Notes under the pieces: model-generated
What the model was told of the DNA's origin: nothing
The model's database searches: none
The model's input: the letters and a program-made list of their open reading frames with translations, nothing else
Made by a program: the position numbers and the translations under genes
Shown: positions 51,073-59,488 of the stretch, in pieces
Numbering within the stretch: the stretch's first letter is position 1
How the letters are laid out: each line of letters opens with the position of its first letter
Assembly: GCF_002454115.1 (NCBI RefSeq)
Contig: NZ_DKIH01000009.1
Coordinates: 155,196 to 219,195, forward strand
Source of the DNA: Sphingopyxis sp. UBA6723
GTDB taxonomy: Bacteria > Pseudomonadota > Alphaproteobacteria > Sphingomonadales > Sphingomonadaceae
Reading direction: 5' to 3'
Length of the DNA stretch: 64,000 nucleotides

Positions 51073-52112
51073 CACGCGCCTCCTTGTCCGTAATAGGTGC
51101 CGAAGCGGCGGCCACCCGGCGAAAATTTCACCCCGTTGAGCAGCAGCTGGATATGCGGACACGCGCCCATCAGGCCGATCGCGTCGCGCAGCGCAGATTC
51201 CAAAGTTTCGTCGGCGCGCACGACCATGATCGTCTGGCCGACATGCCCCGCGAGCACCGCGGCGGGCGATGCCGCCAGCACCGGCGGCGAATCGATGATC
51301 AGGATGCGCCCGGGGACGCCCTGTTCGAGCTGCGCCAGCAACGCATCGGTTCGCGCCGAGGCGAGCAGTTCGGTGTCGTGCATATGCCCGGTACCAGCGG
51401 GCATGACCTTCAGCCCCGGAATGTCGGTCTGGATAAGGCAGTCGCCCAGCGGCAGATGCGCATCGGCAAGCGCGTCCATCAGCCCCGGACCATCCTCCAG
51501 CCCCAGCGCTTCGAGCACGCTGGGCTTGGCAATGTCGGCGTCGATCAACAGCACGTCATGGTCGGCCTCGACCGCCAGGCTGAGCGCCAAATTGACCGCG
51601 GAGAAGGTCTTGCCCTCCCCCGGATTGGCCGAAGCGATCAGCACGCGGTGGCCGCGCGGCAGGATCGGGCGATTGCCGACGCCACCGAAATTGCGGATCA
51701 GCTCGCGCTTCACGATGCGATATTCTTCGGAAATGCCGGTGACCGGGGTACCCGGCACAATCATCCCCCGCGACGCGAGCCGCGCGCGGTCGATCGTCCC
51801 CTGCCGCGTCGGCACGATCGCAGGGGCCGCCTTGGCAATCTCTTTGCGCGGCGAAGGCTTAGGCGTTGGCGCCGTTTCAACCGTCGGTGCGGCCTCGACG
51901 ACAGGGTCGAGGCTTTCGGGCGGCAGCACGTCGGCGACGGGTTCCGCCTTGACCGTCTTCGCCTTTTTGGGCGCTTCGGGCGGCAGGCTCGACACGTCGA
52001 TCGTCGGCGCATTGGCAGCGGGATCGAGGCCGAACATGTCGGCGGCGCGTTCGAGGAGCGAGGGCGGGCGCTTGACTTTGCGTTGGTCGTTCATGTCATC
52101 GTCCCCCGTCAC
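51072..52112 (-). CDS. XrtA-associated BY-kinase-like ATPase (TIGR03018 type)
   Basis: CpsD/CapB-like tyrosine autokinase of 346 residues that would act with the chain-length protein upstream. The first 110 residues are disordered and Pro/Ala/Glu-rich. The Walker A is SANPGEGKTFSAVNLAL, with LLIDADIAKPS and ILIIDSPPVLAASPA as Walker A' and B. The C-terminus (FGTYYGQGGA) has just two tyrosines instead of the usual cluster. It starts with a GTG in a GTGA overlap; an ATG at 52094 is the alternative. Confidence 0.88.
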   Translation of the reverse strand: MTGDDDMNDQRKVKRPPSLLERAADMFGLDPAANAPTIDVSSLPPEAPKKAKTVKAEPVADVLPPESLDPVVEAAPTVETAPTPKPSPRKEIAKAAPAIVPTRQGTIDRARLASRGMIVPGTPVTGISEEYRIVKRELIRNFGGVGNRPILPRGHRVLIASANPGEGKTFSAVNLALSLAVEADHDVLLIDADIAKPSVLEALGLEDGPGLMDALADAHLPLGDCLIQTDIPGLKVMPAGTGHMHDTELLASARTDALLAQLEQGVPGRILIIDSPPVLAASPAAVLAGHVGQTIMVVRADETLESALRDAIGLMGACPHIQLLLNGVKFSPGGRRFGTYYGQGGA

Positions 52113-53656
52113 GCAACCATGCCGCGCTGGATGAATTCGGCGACCAGCAGCAAGGCATAGAGCCCGACCAGCGCGCCGCTACCGCTCGCCAGCCACACCA
52201 GCTTCTTGCGCCGTTCGACATGACGTTCGGGGGTCACCACTTCGGTAATCGACCCGATCACCGGCAGTCCGCTGGCGCGTTCCAGCTTCGCCGCGGTGGC
52301 ATAGCTCGCGCGGACCTGACCCAGCCCGAACGCCGCGCCGACGCCGCCGCCGATCCCGGCGAGCAGAACGATGGTCAGGAACAAAGGCCGATTGGGCGCC
52401 GCTGGGCTCGTCGGCTTCGTCGGCGGATCGAGCAGCTCGATCTTGATCGCATCGGTTTCGGTCTGCACATCGCCGCGCAGCCGCACCTGCTCGCGCTGAC
52501 CCAGCAGCTTGTCATATTGCGCCTTGAACGCGGTATATTCGCCGTTGATCCGGTCATATTCGGCGGCAATGCCGGGGTTCTGGATCTGCTGCGAGGTTAT
52601 CCGCGCGATGTCGCCGCTCAGCTGCGCCTTGCGCGCGTTGAGCGCGCTCACCGTCGCCTGCCGCTCGGCGCGCATCGCCGCGAGCGAGGCATAGGCCGGG
52701 TTCTGCGAATTGCCGCCGCCACCGGCGCCCGCACCTTCGCGGTCGGCCATGGCTTTCAGCGAGGCGATCTGGCTTTTGAGCGCAATGACGTCGGGATGCG
52801 CATCGGTCAGCCCGCGCGAACGCATCGACGACAGTTCGTTCTGGGCGCCCGCCAGCTGCTGCCGCGCGACGCCGCCGCCGACGCTACCCATCCCGGGGAC
52901 GTTGATCGTCGCGGGGGTCGAGGCAAGCTGGCCGTTCGCCGCTGCCAGCTGCGCCTGCGCGGCCACCAGCTGCGAATCGATCTGGCCGAGTTCAGCGCGT
53001 GCCGCTTCGACACGCTGTGCGGGTGATCCGGCACCGCCGGGGATCAGCCCGATATTCTGTGCCTCGAACGCCGCCCGCCGCGCTTCGACTTCGCGCAGCG
53101 CCTTTTCGCGATCGGCAATCTGTGCATCGAGGAATTTCAGTCCCTCGCGCGCGTTCATCCGCCCGCCGCGCAGCTGATCGTCGCGAAACACCGTGATCAG
53201 GCTGTCGAGTACACCCGATGCCAGCTTGGCGTTGTCGGCGTCGGACAGGCTGCCGACCCCGATGCTCGAAGTGATTTCAAAGATATTGTCTTGCTGCGGG
53301 ATCACCTTGATATTCTTTTGCAGCATCGCAACCGCGCTGGCTTTCTCGCGCTCGCCCGCACCTGCGGGCAGCAAGCCCGTGGTAGCCGCGACCTTTTCCA
53401 GGTTGCGCGCGCTGGTCAGCGTTTCGCGGATCTGGTCGATCCGCTGGCGGCCGCCGAACGTACCGCCCTGCGGATCGTCGGGCAGGATTTCGTTGATGTC
53501 GACGAGCAGCCGGGCGCGGGAATCATAACGATTGGGGATCGACGCGATTGCCAGCCAGCCGAGGATGCAGATACCCCACGCCACCGCCAGCACGAGCCAC
53601 CGGCGCGTCCAGACGCTGTGCAGCGCCACCCGGAATTCGTCGTAAAGGCTGTTCAT
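52109..53656 (-). CDS. XrtA-associated polysaccharide chain-length determinant (Wzz type)
   Basis: Inner membrane co-polymerase of 515 residues. Two membrane spans flank a long periplasmic region: WLVLAVAWGICILGWLAIA (about 21-39) and VGLYALLLVAEF near the C-terminus, plus PLFLTIVLLAGIGGGVGAAF. Two coiled coils with AAFEAQNIGL and MRAERQATVSALNARKAQL lie between. It works with the BY-kinase just downstream to set polymer length. Confidence 0.92.
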   Translation of the reverse strand: MNSLYDEFRVALHSVWTRRWLVLAVAWGICILGWLAIASIPNRYDSRARLLVDINEILPDDPQGGTFGGRQRIDQIRETLTSARNLEKVAATTGLLPAGAGEREKASAVAMLQKNIKVIPQQDNIFEITSSIGVGSLSDADNAKLASGVLDSLITVFRDDQLRGGRMNAREGLKFLDAQIADREKALREVEARRAAFEAQNIGLIPGGAGSPAQRVEAARAELGQIDSQLVAAQAQLAAANGQLASTPATINVPGMGSVGGGVARQQLAGAQNELSSMRSRGLTDAHPDVIALKSQIASLKAMADREGAGAGGGGNSQNPAYASLAAMRAERQATVSALNARKAQLSGDIARITSQQIQNPGIAAEYDRINGEYTAFKAQYDKLLGQREQVRLRGDVQTETDAIKIELLDPPTKPTSPAAPNRPLFLTIVLLAGIGGGVGAAFGLGQVRASYATAAKLERASGLPVIGSITEVVTPERHVERRKKLVWLASGSGALVGLYALLLVAEFIQRGMVA

Positions 53657-53707
53657 CGGTTGCGATCAATCCTTGGGAGATGGGTCGGTTGGTGCGGGCG
53701 GTCTGGG

Positions 53708-54364
53708 TCAGAACATGCTTTCGGGGATGATGATGACATCGCCGGGCTGCAACCGCACATTGGCCTTGATATCGCCGCGCTTGATCAGGTCGTTCAGCCG
53801 CAGCCCAAACTCCTGCTGCTTGCCGCTGCCCTTGTCGAAACGGACGAGTCGTGCCTTGTTTCCAGCGGCATATTCGCCGAGGCCGCCGACTGCAATCATT
53901 GCATCGAGCACGGTCATGTTGGCGCGGAACGGAATCGAGGCGGGTTTTTCGGTCGCGCCGACGACGCGCACCTGCTGCGAAAAGGTGCTGTTGAACGTGG
54001 TGACGATCACGCTGACGATCGGGTCGGTGATATATTGGCTCAGCTGGAGCTTGATGTCCTGCTGCAACATCGTCGGGGTCTTGCCGACCGCGGGCATGTC
54101 GGTGATCAGCGGGGTGGTGATGCGGCCGTCGGGGCGCACCTGCACCTTGCCGCCGAGTTCGGGGTTGCGCCAGACAAAGATCTGCAGCTCGTCGAGCGGG
54201 CCGATGATATATTCCTCGCCCGGACCCTCTTGATTCTGCACGAAATTCGCGCTGGGCAGCTGCGGCGCGCTGCTGCCGCCGCTTGCGCAGCCGGAGAGCG
54301 CCGTCGCCGCGATACCGGAAACGAGCGCGGCGCGGGCGACGCGAAGCGAGGGGAACGAAGCCAT
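53708..54364 (-). CDS. XrtA-associated polysaccharide export lipoprotein (Wza-like)
   Basis: Outer membrane export protein of 218 residues with a lipoprotein signal (lipobox LSGC, then ASGGSS), a Poly_export domain (YIIGPLDELQIFVWRNPEL) and a SLBB-like domain (RVVGATEKPASIPFRANMTV, then VRLQPGDVIIIPESMF). I use the ATG at 54364 (MASFPSLRV); the frame also opens with TTG at 54370. First gene of the large XrtA unit. Upstream (54365-54537) is a promoter region with a small dyad GTGC-GACTA-GCAC (54485-54497) but no clear -35/-10. Confidence 0.92.
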   Translation of the reverse strand: MASFPSLRVARAALVSGIAATALSGCASGGSSAPQLPSANFVQNQEGPGEEYIIGPLDELQIFVWRNPELGGKVQVRPDGRITTPLITDMPAVGKTPTMLQQDIKLQLSQYITDPIVSVIVTTFNSTFSQQVRVVGATEKPASIPFRANMTVLDAMIAVGGLGEYAAGNKARLVRFDKGSGKQQEFGLRLNDLIKRGDIKANVRLQPGDVIIIPESMF

Positions 54365-54537
54365 AATCAATCAACCTTTCGTGCCGCGGGCCGCCGTCGC
54401 GGTCCAAATCCCCGCGACAATCGTCATTGCGTCAGCATCCACCCTTGCGCGAAAAGGGTGAACATAGAGTTAGTGTTGCGATAAGTGCGACTAGCACATC
54501 GGAAGAACTGTCCCGTTAAGGCACAAGTTTTGACCGA

Positions 54538-55767
54538 TCAGATGAGCATTTCGCGCGCCGGACCCTGCCCCAGAAACGCTGCCGGGCTCGCGCTGGCCCC
54601 ATAAGCCCCTGCCTGAAAGATCGCGATCAGGTCGCCGACGTCGGCGCGCGGCAGCCCTACCTGGTCACCCAATCGGTCGAGCGGCGTGCACAGGCAGCCG
54701 ACGACCGATACGGTCTCGGTCGGCTCGCGACTAAAGGCGTTCGCGACCGCGATCGGATAGTTGCGGCGGATCACCGTCCCGAAATTGCCGCTCGCCGCCA
54801 GCTGGTGGTGCAGCCCGCCGTCGGTGACCAGAAACGTCTCGCCATGGCTGGTCTTGCGGTCGACGACGCGGGCCAGATACACCCCCGCTTCGGCCACCAG
54901 CCAGCGCCCCAGCTCCATTGCAAACCGGCTGTCCGCGAGCACCGCGGGCCGCCCGGCCAGCGTCTCGCCCAGCGCCCACCCGACCGCCGCCGCATCGACC
55001 GCGTTGTCACCCGGAAAATAGGGTACGCCCATGCCGCCCCCCAGATTGACCAGCGGCGGCGTCGCCCCGATCTCCTCCGCCAGCCGCGCTGCGAGCGCGA
55101 CCGTCTGCTTCTGCGTATCGGCGATCGCCGCGGCATCAAGTGCCTGCGATCCCGCGAAAATATGGAAACCCTGCCAATCGGCGCCCGCCGCGATCAGGTG
55201 CCGGACCAGCGCCGGAACCTCGGCAGCATCGACCCCGAACGGCTTGGCGCCGCCCCCCATCTTCATCCCCGATCCTTTGAGGTCGAAGTCGGGATTGACC
55301 CGCACCGCCAGCCGCGGCGTCACGCCCAGCCGCGTCGCGATCGACAGCGCTCGCTCTCCCTCGCCCGCCGATTCCAGGTTGAGCGTCGCCCCTGCGACAA
55401 TCGCCGCCTCCAGCTCGCGGTCGCGCTTGCCGGGTCCGGCAAAGCTGATGTGCGCCGCCGCCATGCCGCTGTCGATCGCAGTCTTCAGCTCGCCGCCCGA
55501 CGCGACGTCGAACCCATCGACCAGCCGCGCCATGAAGGCGAGCAGCGGCGCATAGGGGTTCGCCTTCATCGCAAAATGGAGCTGTACCGCGGCAGGCATC
55601 GCGGCGCGCCATTCGGCGACGCGCGCACTCAGTATCGCGCTGTCATAGACAAATAAAGGCGTATCGCCCGCCATATCGGCCAGCGTATCGGCGCGGTCGC
55701 CGCCGATCAGCAGCATGCCGTCTTCGTCGGCGGCGTAACCGGGCGGGATCGGACCATGCGGCTTCAT
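54538..55767 (-). CDS. XrtA-associated PLP-dependent decarboxylase (TIGR03099 type)
   Basis: Alanine-racemase/ODC-fold enzyme of 409 residues. Seen: PLFVYDSAILSARVAEW, the PLP lysine in LHFAMKANPYAPLL, GFDVASGGELKTAIDSGM, LNLGGGMGVPYFPGD-type VNLGGGMGVPYFPGD, and VVGCLCTPLDRLGDQ with the catalytic Cys. Members beside exosortase A form their own family and are expected to decarboxylate an amino acid linked to the ACP pathway. The ATG at 55767 has GAGGGTGGCGG upstream; a family 1 repeat separates it from the ligase gene. Confidence 0.9.
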   Translation of the reverse strand: MKPHGPIPPGYAADEDGMLLIGGDRADTLADMAGDTPLFVYDSAILSARVAEWRAAMPAAVQLHFAMKANPYAPLLAFMARLVDGFDVASGGELKTAIDSGMAAAHISFAGPGKRDRELEAAIVAGATLNLESAGEGERALSIATRLGVTPRLAVRVNPDFDLKGSGMKMGGGAKPFGVDAAEVPALVRHLIAAGADWQGFHIFAGSQALDAAAIADTQKQTVALAARLAEEIGATPPLVNLGGGMGVPYFPGDNAVDAAAVGWALGETLAGRPAVLADSRFAMELGRWLVAEAGVYLARVVDRKTSHGETFLVTDGGLHHQLAASGNFGTVIRRNYPIAVANAFSREPTETVSVVGCLCTPLDRLGDQVGLPRADVGDLIAIFQAGAYGASASPAAFLGQGPAREMLI

Positions 55768-55809
55768 GCCGCCACCCTCGGTTCTGGAGTCAAACTGGGC
55801 CCCCAAAAC

Positions 55810-55891
55810 CCGTTCGTGTCGAGCGAAGTCGAGACACCCTTCTGGGCAGCGCGTCGTCGATGGGCATCTCGACTTCGCTCGATGCGAACGG
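55810..55891. repeat. Palindromic repeat, family 1 (copy c)
   Basis: CCGTTCGTGTCGAGCGAAGT and its near-inverse CTTCGCTCGATGCGAACGG, 82 bases overall. It fills the gap between the ligase and decarboxylase genes of one transcription unit. Confidence 0.88.
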
Positions 55892-55896
55892 AGAAT

Positions 55897-57432
55897 TTAA
55901 ACATCTTGATACCCATGCGCCCAATCGGCGGCAATCGCCACCCGATCGAGCTTGCCATTGGGATTGCGCGGCAGCGCATCGCGCCATTCGATCACCTGCG
56001 GCTGCATGAAATTGGGCAGGTTCTGGCGCAGATAGGCGCTCAGCCCCGCTTCGTCGGCGACCCCGCCCTTGCCGCGCACGATCAGTATGATCGCCGCCCC
56101 CAGCCGTGTATCGGGCACCCCGAACGCGACGGCCTCGTAGATCAACCCCGACGCCACCGCGACATCCTCGACCTCGGTCGGGCTCACCCGATTGCCCGCG
56201 GTCTTGATCATCGCATCGTCGCGCCCGACGAAATAGAGGAGACCATTGGCGTCGCGGCGCACCGTGTCGCCCGACCACACCGCCATGCCGCCATATACCG
56301 ATACCCGCGGCGCCGGTTTGAACCGCTCGGCGGTTCGCTCGGCATCCTGCCAATAGCCCTGCGCGACCAGCGGCCCGCAGTGCACCAGCTCGCCCGGCTC
56401 CTCGTCGGGGGCGATCGTGCCGTCAGGGCGGCACACCAAAATCTCGGCATGCGGGATCGCGCGCCCCATCGAGGTCGGATGATCGGCCACATATTTCGGC
56501 TCGAGATAGGTCGATCGAAACGCCTCGGTCAGCCCGTACATCGGGTAGATATCGGCGTTCGGGAAGGTCGCGGCCATCGCGTCGATCAGCGACGGCGTCA
56601 GCGCCCCGCCGCTGTTGGTCAGTCGCTGCAAATGCGCGGCCGCGTCGGCAGGCCAATCGCTCTCGACCAATTGCACCCACAAGGGCGGCACGCCCGCCAG
56701 CGTCGTCGCCCGGTGCCGCGCCACCGCCTTCACGACGTCACGCGGGGTCAGATAATCGAGCGGTGCGACCGCCGCCCCCGCATACCAGCTCGAAAACAGC
56801 TGGTTCTGCCCATAATCAAAACTCAGCGGCAGCACCGCGAGCACGCGGTCGTCTGGCGCCAGTTTCAGATAGGACGCGACACTCTCCGCCCCCAGCCACA
56901 GATTGGCGTGGCTTAGCATCACGCCCTTGGGCCGCCCGGTCGATCCGCTGGTGTAAAGGATCGCCGCCAGATCGTCAGAATTAGTTGACGAAGGCGGCAC
57001 TCCCTCCCCGTCCGAATCGATCACCGCCTCGGCGACCGTCAAATCCTGAACCACGCAATCATCGGGCCGCCCGTCGCCCAGCATCTCCGCCCGCGCGCCG
57101 TTGGTGATGAGCAGCTTCGCGCCGCTATCGGCCAGAATATGCGCGACTTGCGGCCCCTTGAGCAGTGGATTGACCGGTACATGGATCAGTCCCGCGCGCG
57201 CGGCCGCCAGCGGCATCAGGCACGCGGCCCGCGTCTTCGCGCTCCAGCTCGCGACCCGTTCGCCCGGCGCGCCCGCCTGCTCCCGCAGCCACGCCGCCAG
57301 CCGCCCGACCCCCGCATCCAATTCGGCAAAGGTCAGGATCCGATCGCCGATCAGCAGCGCAGCCGCCTCCGGCGCGCCGCGCAGGGCGAGATGGTCGATC
57401 GGCCGGGAAGATGGGTTTTCGGCTTTGGTCAT
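55897..57432 (-). CDS. XrtA-associated acyl-CoA/acyl-ACP ligase (AMP-forming, TIGR03098 type)
   Basis: ANL-family adenylating enzyme of 511 residues. Seen: the P-loop-like LYTSGSTGRPKGVMLSH, FDYGQNQLFSSWYAGAAV, YPMYGLTEAFRSTYL, and the C-terminal LIYEAVAFGVPDTRLGAAI plus GKLDRVAI with the late Lys. It probably loads the nearby carrier protein. Only 35 bases separate its start from the divergent GNAT gene. Confidence 0.9.
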   Translation of the reverse strand: MTKAENPSSRPIDHLALRGAPEAAALLIGDRILTFAELDAGVGRLAAWLREQAGAPGERVASWSAKTRAACLMPLAAARAGLIHVPVNPLLKGPQVAHILADSGAKLLITNGARAEMLGDGRPDDCVVQDLTVAEAVIDSDGEGVPPSSTNSDDLAAILYTSGSTGRPKGVMLSHANLWLGAESVASYLKLAPDDRVLAVLPLSFDYGQNQLFSSWYAGAAVAPLDYLTPRDVVKAVARHRATTLAGVPPLWVQLVESDWPADAAAHLQRLTNSGGALTPSLIDAMAATFPNADIYPMYGLTEAFRSTYLEPKYVADHPTSMGRAIPHAEILVCRPDGTIAPDEEPGELVHCGPLVAQGYWQDAERTAERFKPAPRVSVYGGMAVWSGDTVRRDANGLLYFVGRDDAMIKTAGNRVSPTEVEDVAVASGLIYEAVAFGVPDTRLGAAIILIVRGKGGVADEAGLSAYLRQNLPNFMQPQVIEWRDALPRNPNGKLDRVAIAADWAHGYQDV

Positions 57433-57467
57433 CGGCTGTTAGGAGTGAAGTGATAGAGGGCGACACC

Positions 57468-58463
57468 ATGCAAGGGAACGGTGAACATCACGCTAATGAT
57501 CAGCGGTTGCCCGCGACCGCGCACGCCACCGGCCTCGCCTCGCCCTTCGACCGCGCAGCGTGGTTCGACCTGCTCGAATCTTATGGCTTTGCCGGACAAG
57601 GCCGGGTCGACGCGCAGGGCCGCGCGGGCGCCGTCACCGCATGGCTGCCGCTGCGCATCGAAACGCCGGGAGACGTGGCAGGCCTCACCAACTGGTACAG
57701 CTTCGCGATCCGCCCGCTCTACACCGGCGACGGCGACCGCGGCCCCGCCTTGCGCGCGCTGTTCCACAATCTCCGCCGCTCCGCCGCGCACCTGACGCTG
57801 TACCCCGTCAGCGATCCCGACGACCTCATTGCCGCGCTCCGCGCCGCGGGCTGGTGGGTCAAAGCCACCCCCTCTGGCGACCGCCACTGGCTCGACCTCG
57901 GCGACATGGATCATGACGCCTGGTGGGCCAGCCGCCCCGGCGCGCTGCGCAATACCGTCCAGCGCAAAGCGAAAAAGGGCATCGTCGATATCCAGCTGCT
58001 CACCGAATTCGATGATGGCAGCTGGGCCGCCTACGAACAGATCTACGCCGCGAGCTGGAAACCCGACGAAGGCCACCCCGCCCTCCTGTGCGCCTTTGCC
58101 GAGACCGAAGGCGCCCGGGGCAACTTGCGGATGGGCATCGCGCGCATCGACGGCATCCCCGTCGCCGCGCAGTTCTGGACTGTCGAGGACGGCACCGCCT
58201 TCATCCACAAGCTCGCGCATGTCGAGGACAGCCTGAAAGCCTCCCCCGGCACCCTGCTCTCCGCCGCGCTGTTCCGCCATGTCATCGACATCGACAAGGT
58301 GAAGCGCGTTGATTTCGGCACCGGCAACGACGCCTACAAGCGCGACTGGATGAACCGCCACGACCCGCTGTGGCGGATCAAGGCTTTCAATCCGTCGCGC
58401 CCCGCGGCATGGGGACCGGCATTCAAGGCCTTCGCCCGCTCCCTGCTGAGGAAAGAAAATTGA
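57468..58463 (+). CDS. XrtA-associated GNAT-like acyltransferase
   Basis: FemAB/GNAT-like protein of 331 residues. Seen: NTVQRKAKKGIVDIQLLTEF, IDGIPVAAQFWTVEDGTAFI and VDFGTGNDAYKRDWM near the C-terminus. The ATG at 57468 has AGAGGG 7 bases upstream; a GTG at 57450 is less likely. It runs divergently from the ligase gene and is followed immediately by the carrier protein gene, so the acceptor may be the ACP-bound product. Confidence 0.78.
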   Translation: MQGNGEHHANDQRLPATAHATGLASPFDRAAWFDLLESYGFAGQGRVDAQGRAGAVTAWLPLRIETPGDVAGLTNWYSFAIRPLYTGDGDRGPALRALFHNLRRSAAHLTLYPVSDPDDLIAALRAAGWWVKATPSGDRHWLDLGDMDHDAWWASRPGALRNTVQRKAKKGIVDIQLLTEFDDGSWAAYEQIYAASWKPDEGHPALLCAFAETEGARGNLRMGIARIDGIPVAAQFWTVEDGTAFIHKLAHVEDSLKASPGTLLSAALFRHVIDIDKVKRVDFGTGNDAYKRDWMNRHDPLWRIKAFNPSRPAAWGPAFKAFARSLLRKEN

Positions 58464-58726
58464 CCGAACCCGATACCGTCGACGCCACTCTCCGCGCCCT
58501 GCTCGCCGACGTGCTCGGCCTCGGCGAAGAACGCGCCGCGGCGCTGACCGAAGACAGCGGCCTGTTCGGCGCGCTGCCCGAGTTCGACTCGATGGCAGTG
58601 GCGACGGTGCTGACCGAGATGGAAGACCGCCTCGGTATCCTCATCGACGATGACGAGATCGATGGCGAGATCTTTGAAACCTACGGCAATTTGCTGGCGT
58701 TTTCGCTGCGCAAAGTGACCGATTGA
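58460..58726 (+). CDS. XrtA-associated acyl carrier protein
   Basis: 88-residue phosphopantetheine carrier. The attachment serine is in PEFDSMAVATVLTEME, with helix 3 LIDDDEIDGEIFETYGNLL behind it. The start is a TTG at 58460 that overlaps the previous stop (TTGA) with GAGGAAAG upstream; ATG alternatives lie well inside the GNAT gene. It should carry the substrate for the ligase and decarboxylase encoded across the divergent promoter. Confidence 0.85.
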   Translation: MTEPDTVDATLRALLADVLGLGEERAAALTEDSGLFGALPEFDSMAVATVLTEMEDRLGILIDDDEIDGEIFETYGNLLAFSLRKVTD

Positions 58727-58758
58727 GAGGTATCGGTTTGCATCCGTCCCCCTTCTAT

Positions 58759-58786
58759 CGTCATCCCCGCGAAGGCCGGGATGACG
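58759..58786. repeat. Palindromic repeat, family 3 (half copy)
   Basis: CGTCATCCCCGCGAAGGCCG followed by GGATGACG forms one hairpin, equal to one arm of the repeat at 29341-29418. It lies between the ACP and the first hydrolase gene. Confidence 0.85.
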
Positions 58787-58801
58787 ACAGGGAGCATGCG
58801 A

Positions 58802-59488
58802 ATGGCGATCTCCACCCCCGAGCATGTCCTCCGCATCACCCCCACCGGCCCCCCGCGCGGCACGATCCTGTTCGTCCCGCCACTGTTCGAAGAAGCCAAC
58901 CGCACCCACCGCACCCTCGTGCTCGCGATGCGCGCGCTGGCGGCCGAAGGTTTCACCACCCTGCTCCCCGACCTCCCCGGCCAGAACGAAAGCCTCGTTC
59001 CGCTCGAACAGGTCGATCTCGCCAGCTGGCAAAGCGCCCTCGCCGAAACATCGACAGCCATCGGCGGCCCGCTGATCATCGCCTCGCTGCGCGGTGGCGC
59101 CCTGATCGATCACCAAGCAAAAGCCGCCGCCTGGTGGCGCCTCGCCCCCGTCGGCGGCGCGTCGCTAGTCCGCACCCTGATGCGCGCCCGCGTCGCCGCC
59201 GACCGCGAAGCCGGGGTAACCTCGTCGCTCGACAGCCTGCAAGCCGAAGCCGCTACCGCACCGCTGCTCCTCGCCGGAAACCGCCTCTCCCCAACCATGA
59301 TCGCACAGCTCGCCACCGCCGAAGCCCAACCCGTCACCCCCCTCCGCACCGTCGCCCTCGGCAGCGGCGCCGACGACATCGCCGGCACCCCGCTATGGCT
59401 GCGCGCCGAACCCGGCGAGGACACCGCGATGGCCAAGGCAATCGCCGCCGACATCGCCGCATGGAGCACGACATGCGGCATCAACTGA
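58802..59488 (+). CDS. XrtA-associated alpha/beta hydrolase (type 2)
   Basis: The 228-residue product begins VLRITPTGPPRGTILFVPPL, then FEEANRTHRTLVLAMRALA, the start of this exosortase-linked hydrolase group. The nucleophile region (IIASLRGGALI) lacks the usual G-x-S-x-G pattern. The ATG at 58802 has GGGAGC 7 bases upstream; ATGs at 58781 and 58796 are alternatives. It overlaps the next hydrolase by 16 bases. Confidence 0.82.
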   Translation: MAISTPEHVLRITPTGPPRGTILFVPPLFEEANRTHRTLVLAMRALAAEGFTTLLPDLPGQNESLVPLEQVDLASWQSALAETSTAIGGPLIIASLRGGALIDHQAKAAAWWRLAPVGGASLVRTLMRARVAADREAGVTSSLDSLQAEAATAPLLLAGNRLSPTMIAQLATAEAQPVTPLRTVALGSGADDIAGTPLWLRAEPGEDTAMAKAIAADIAAWSTTCGIN

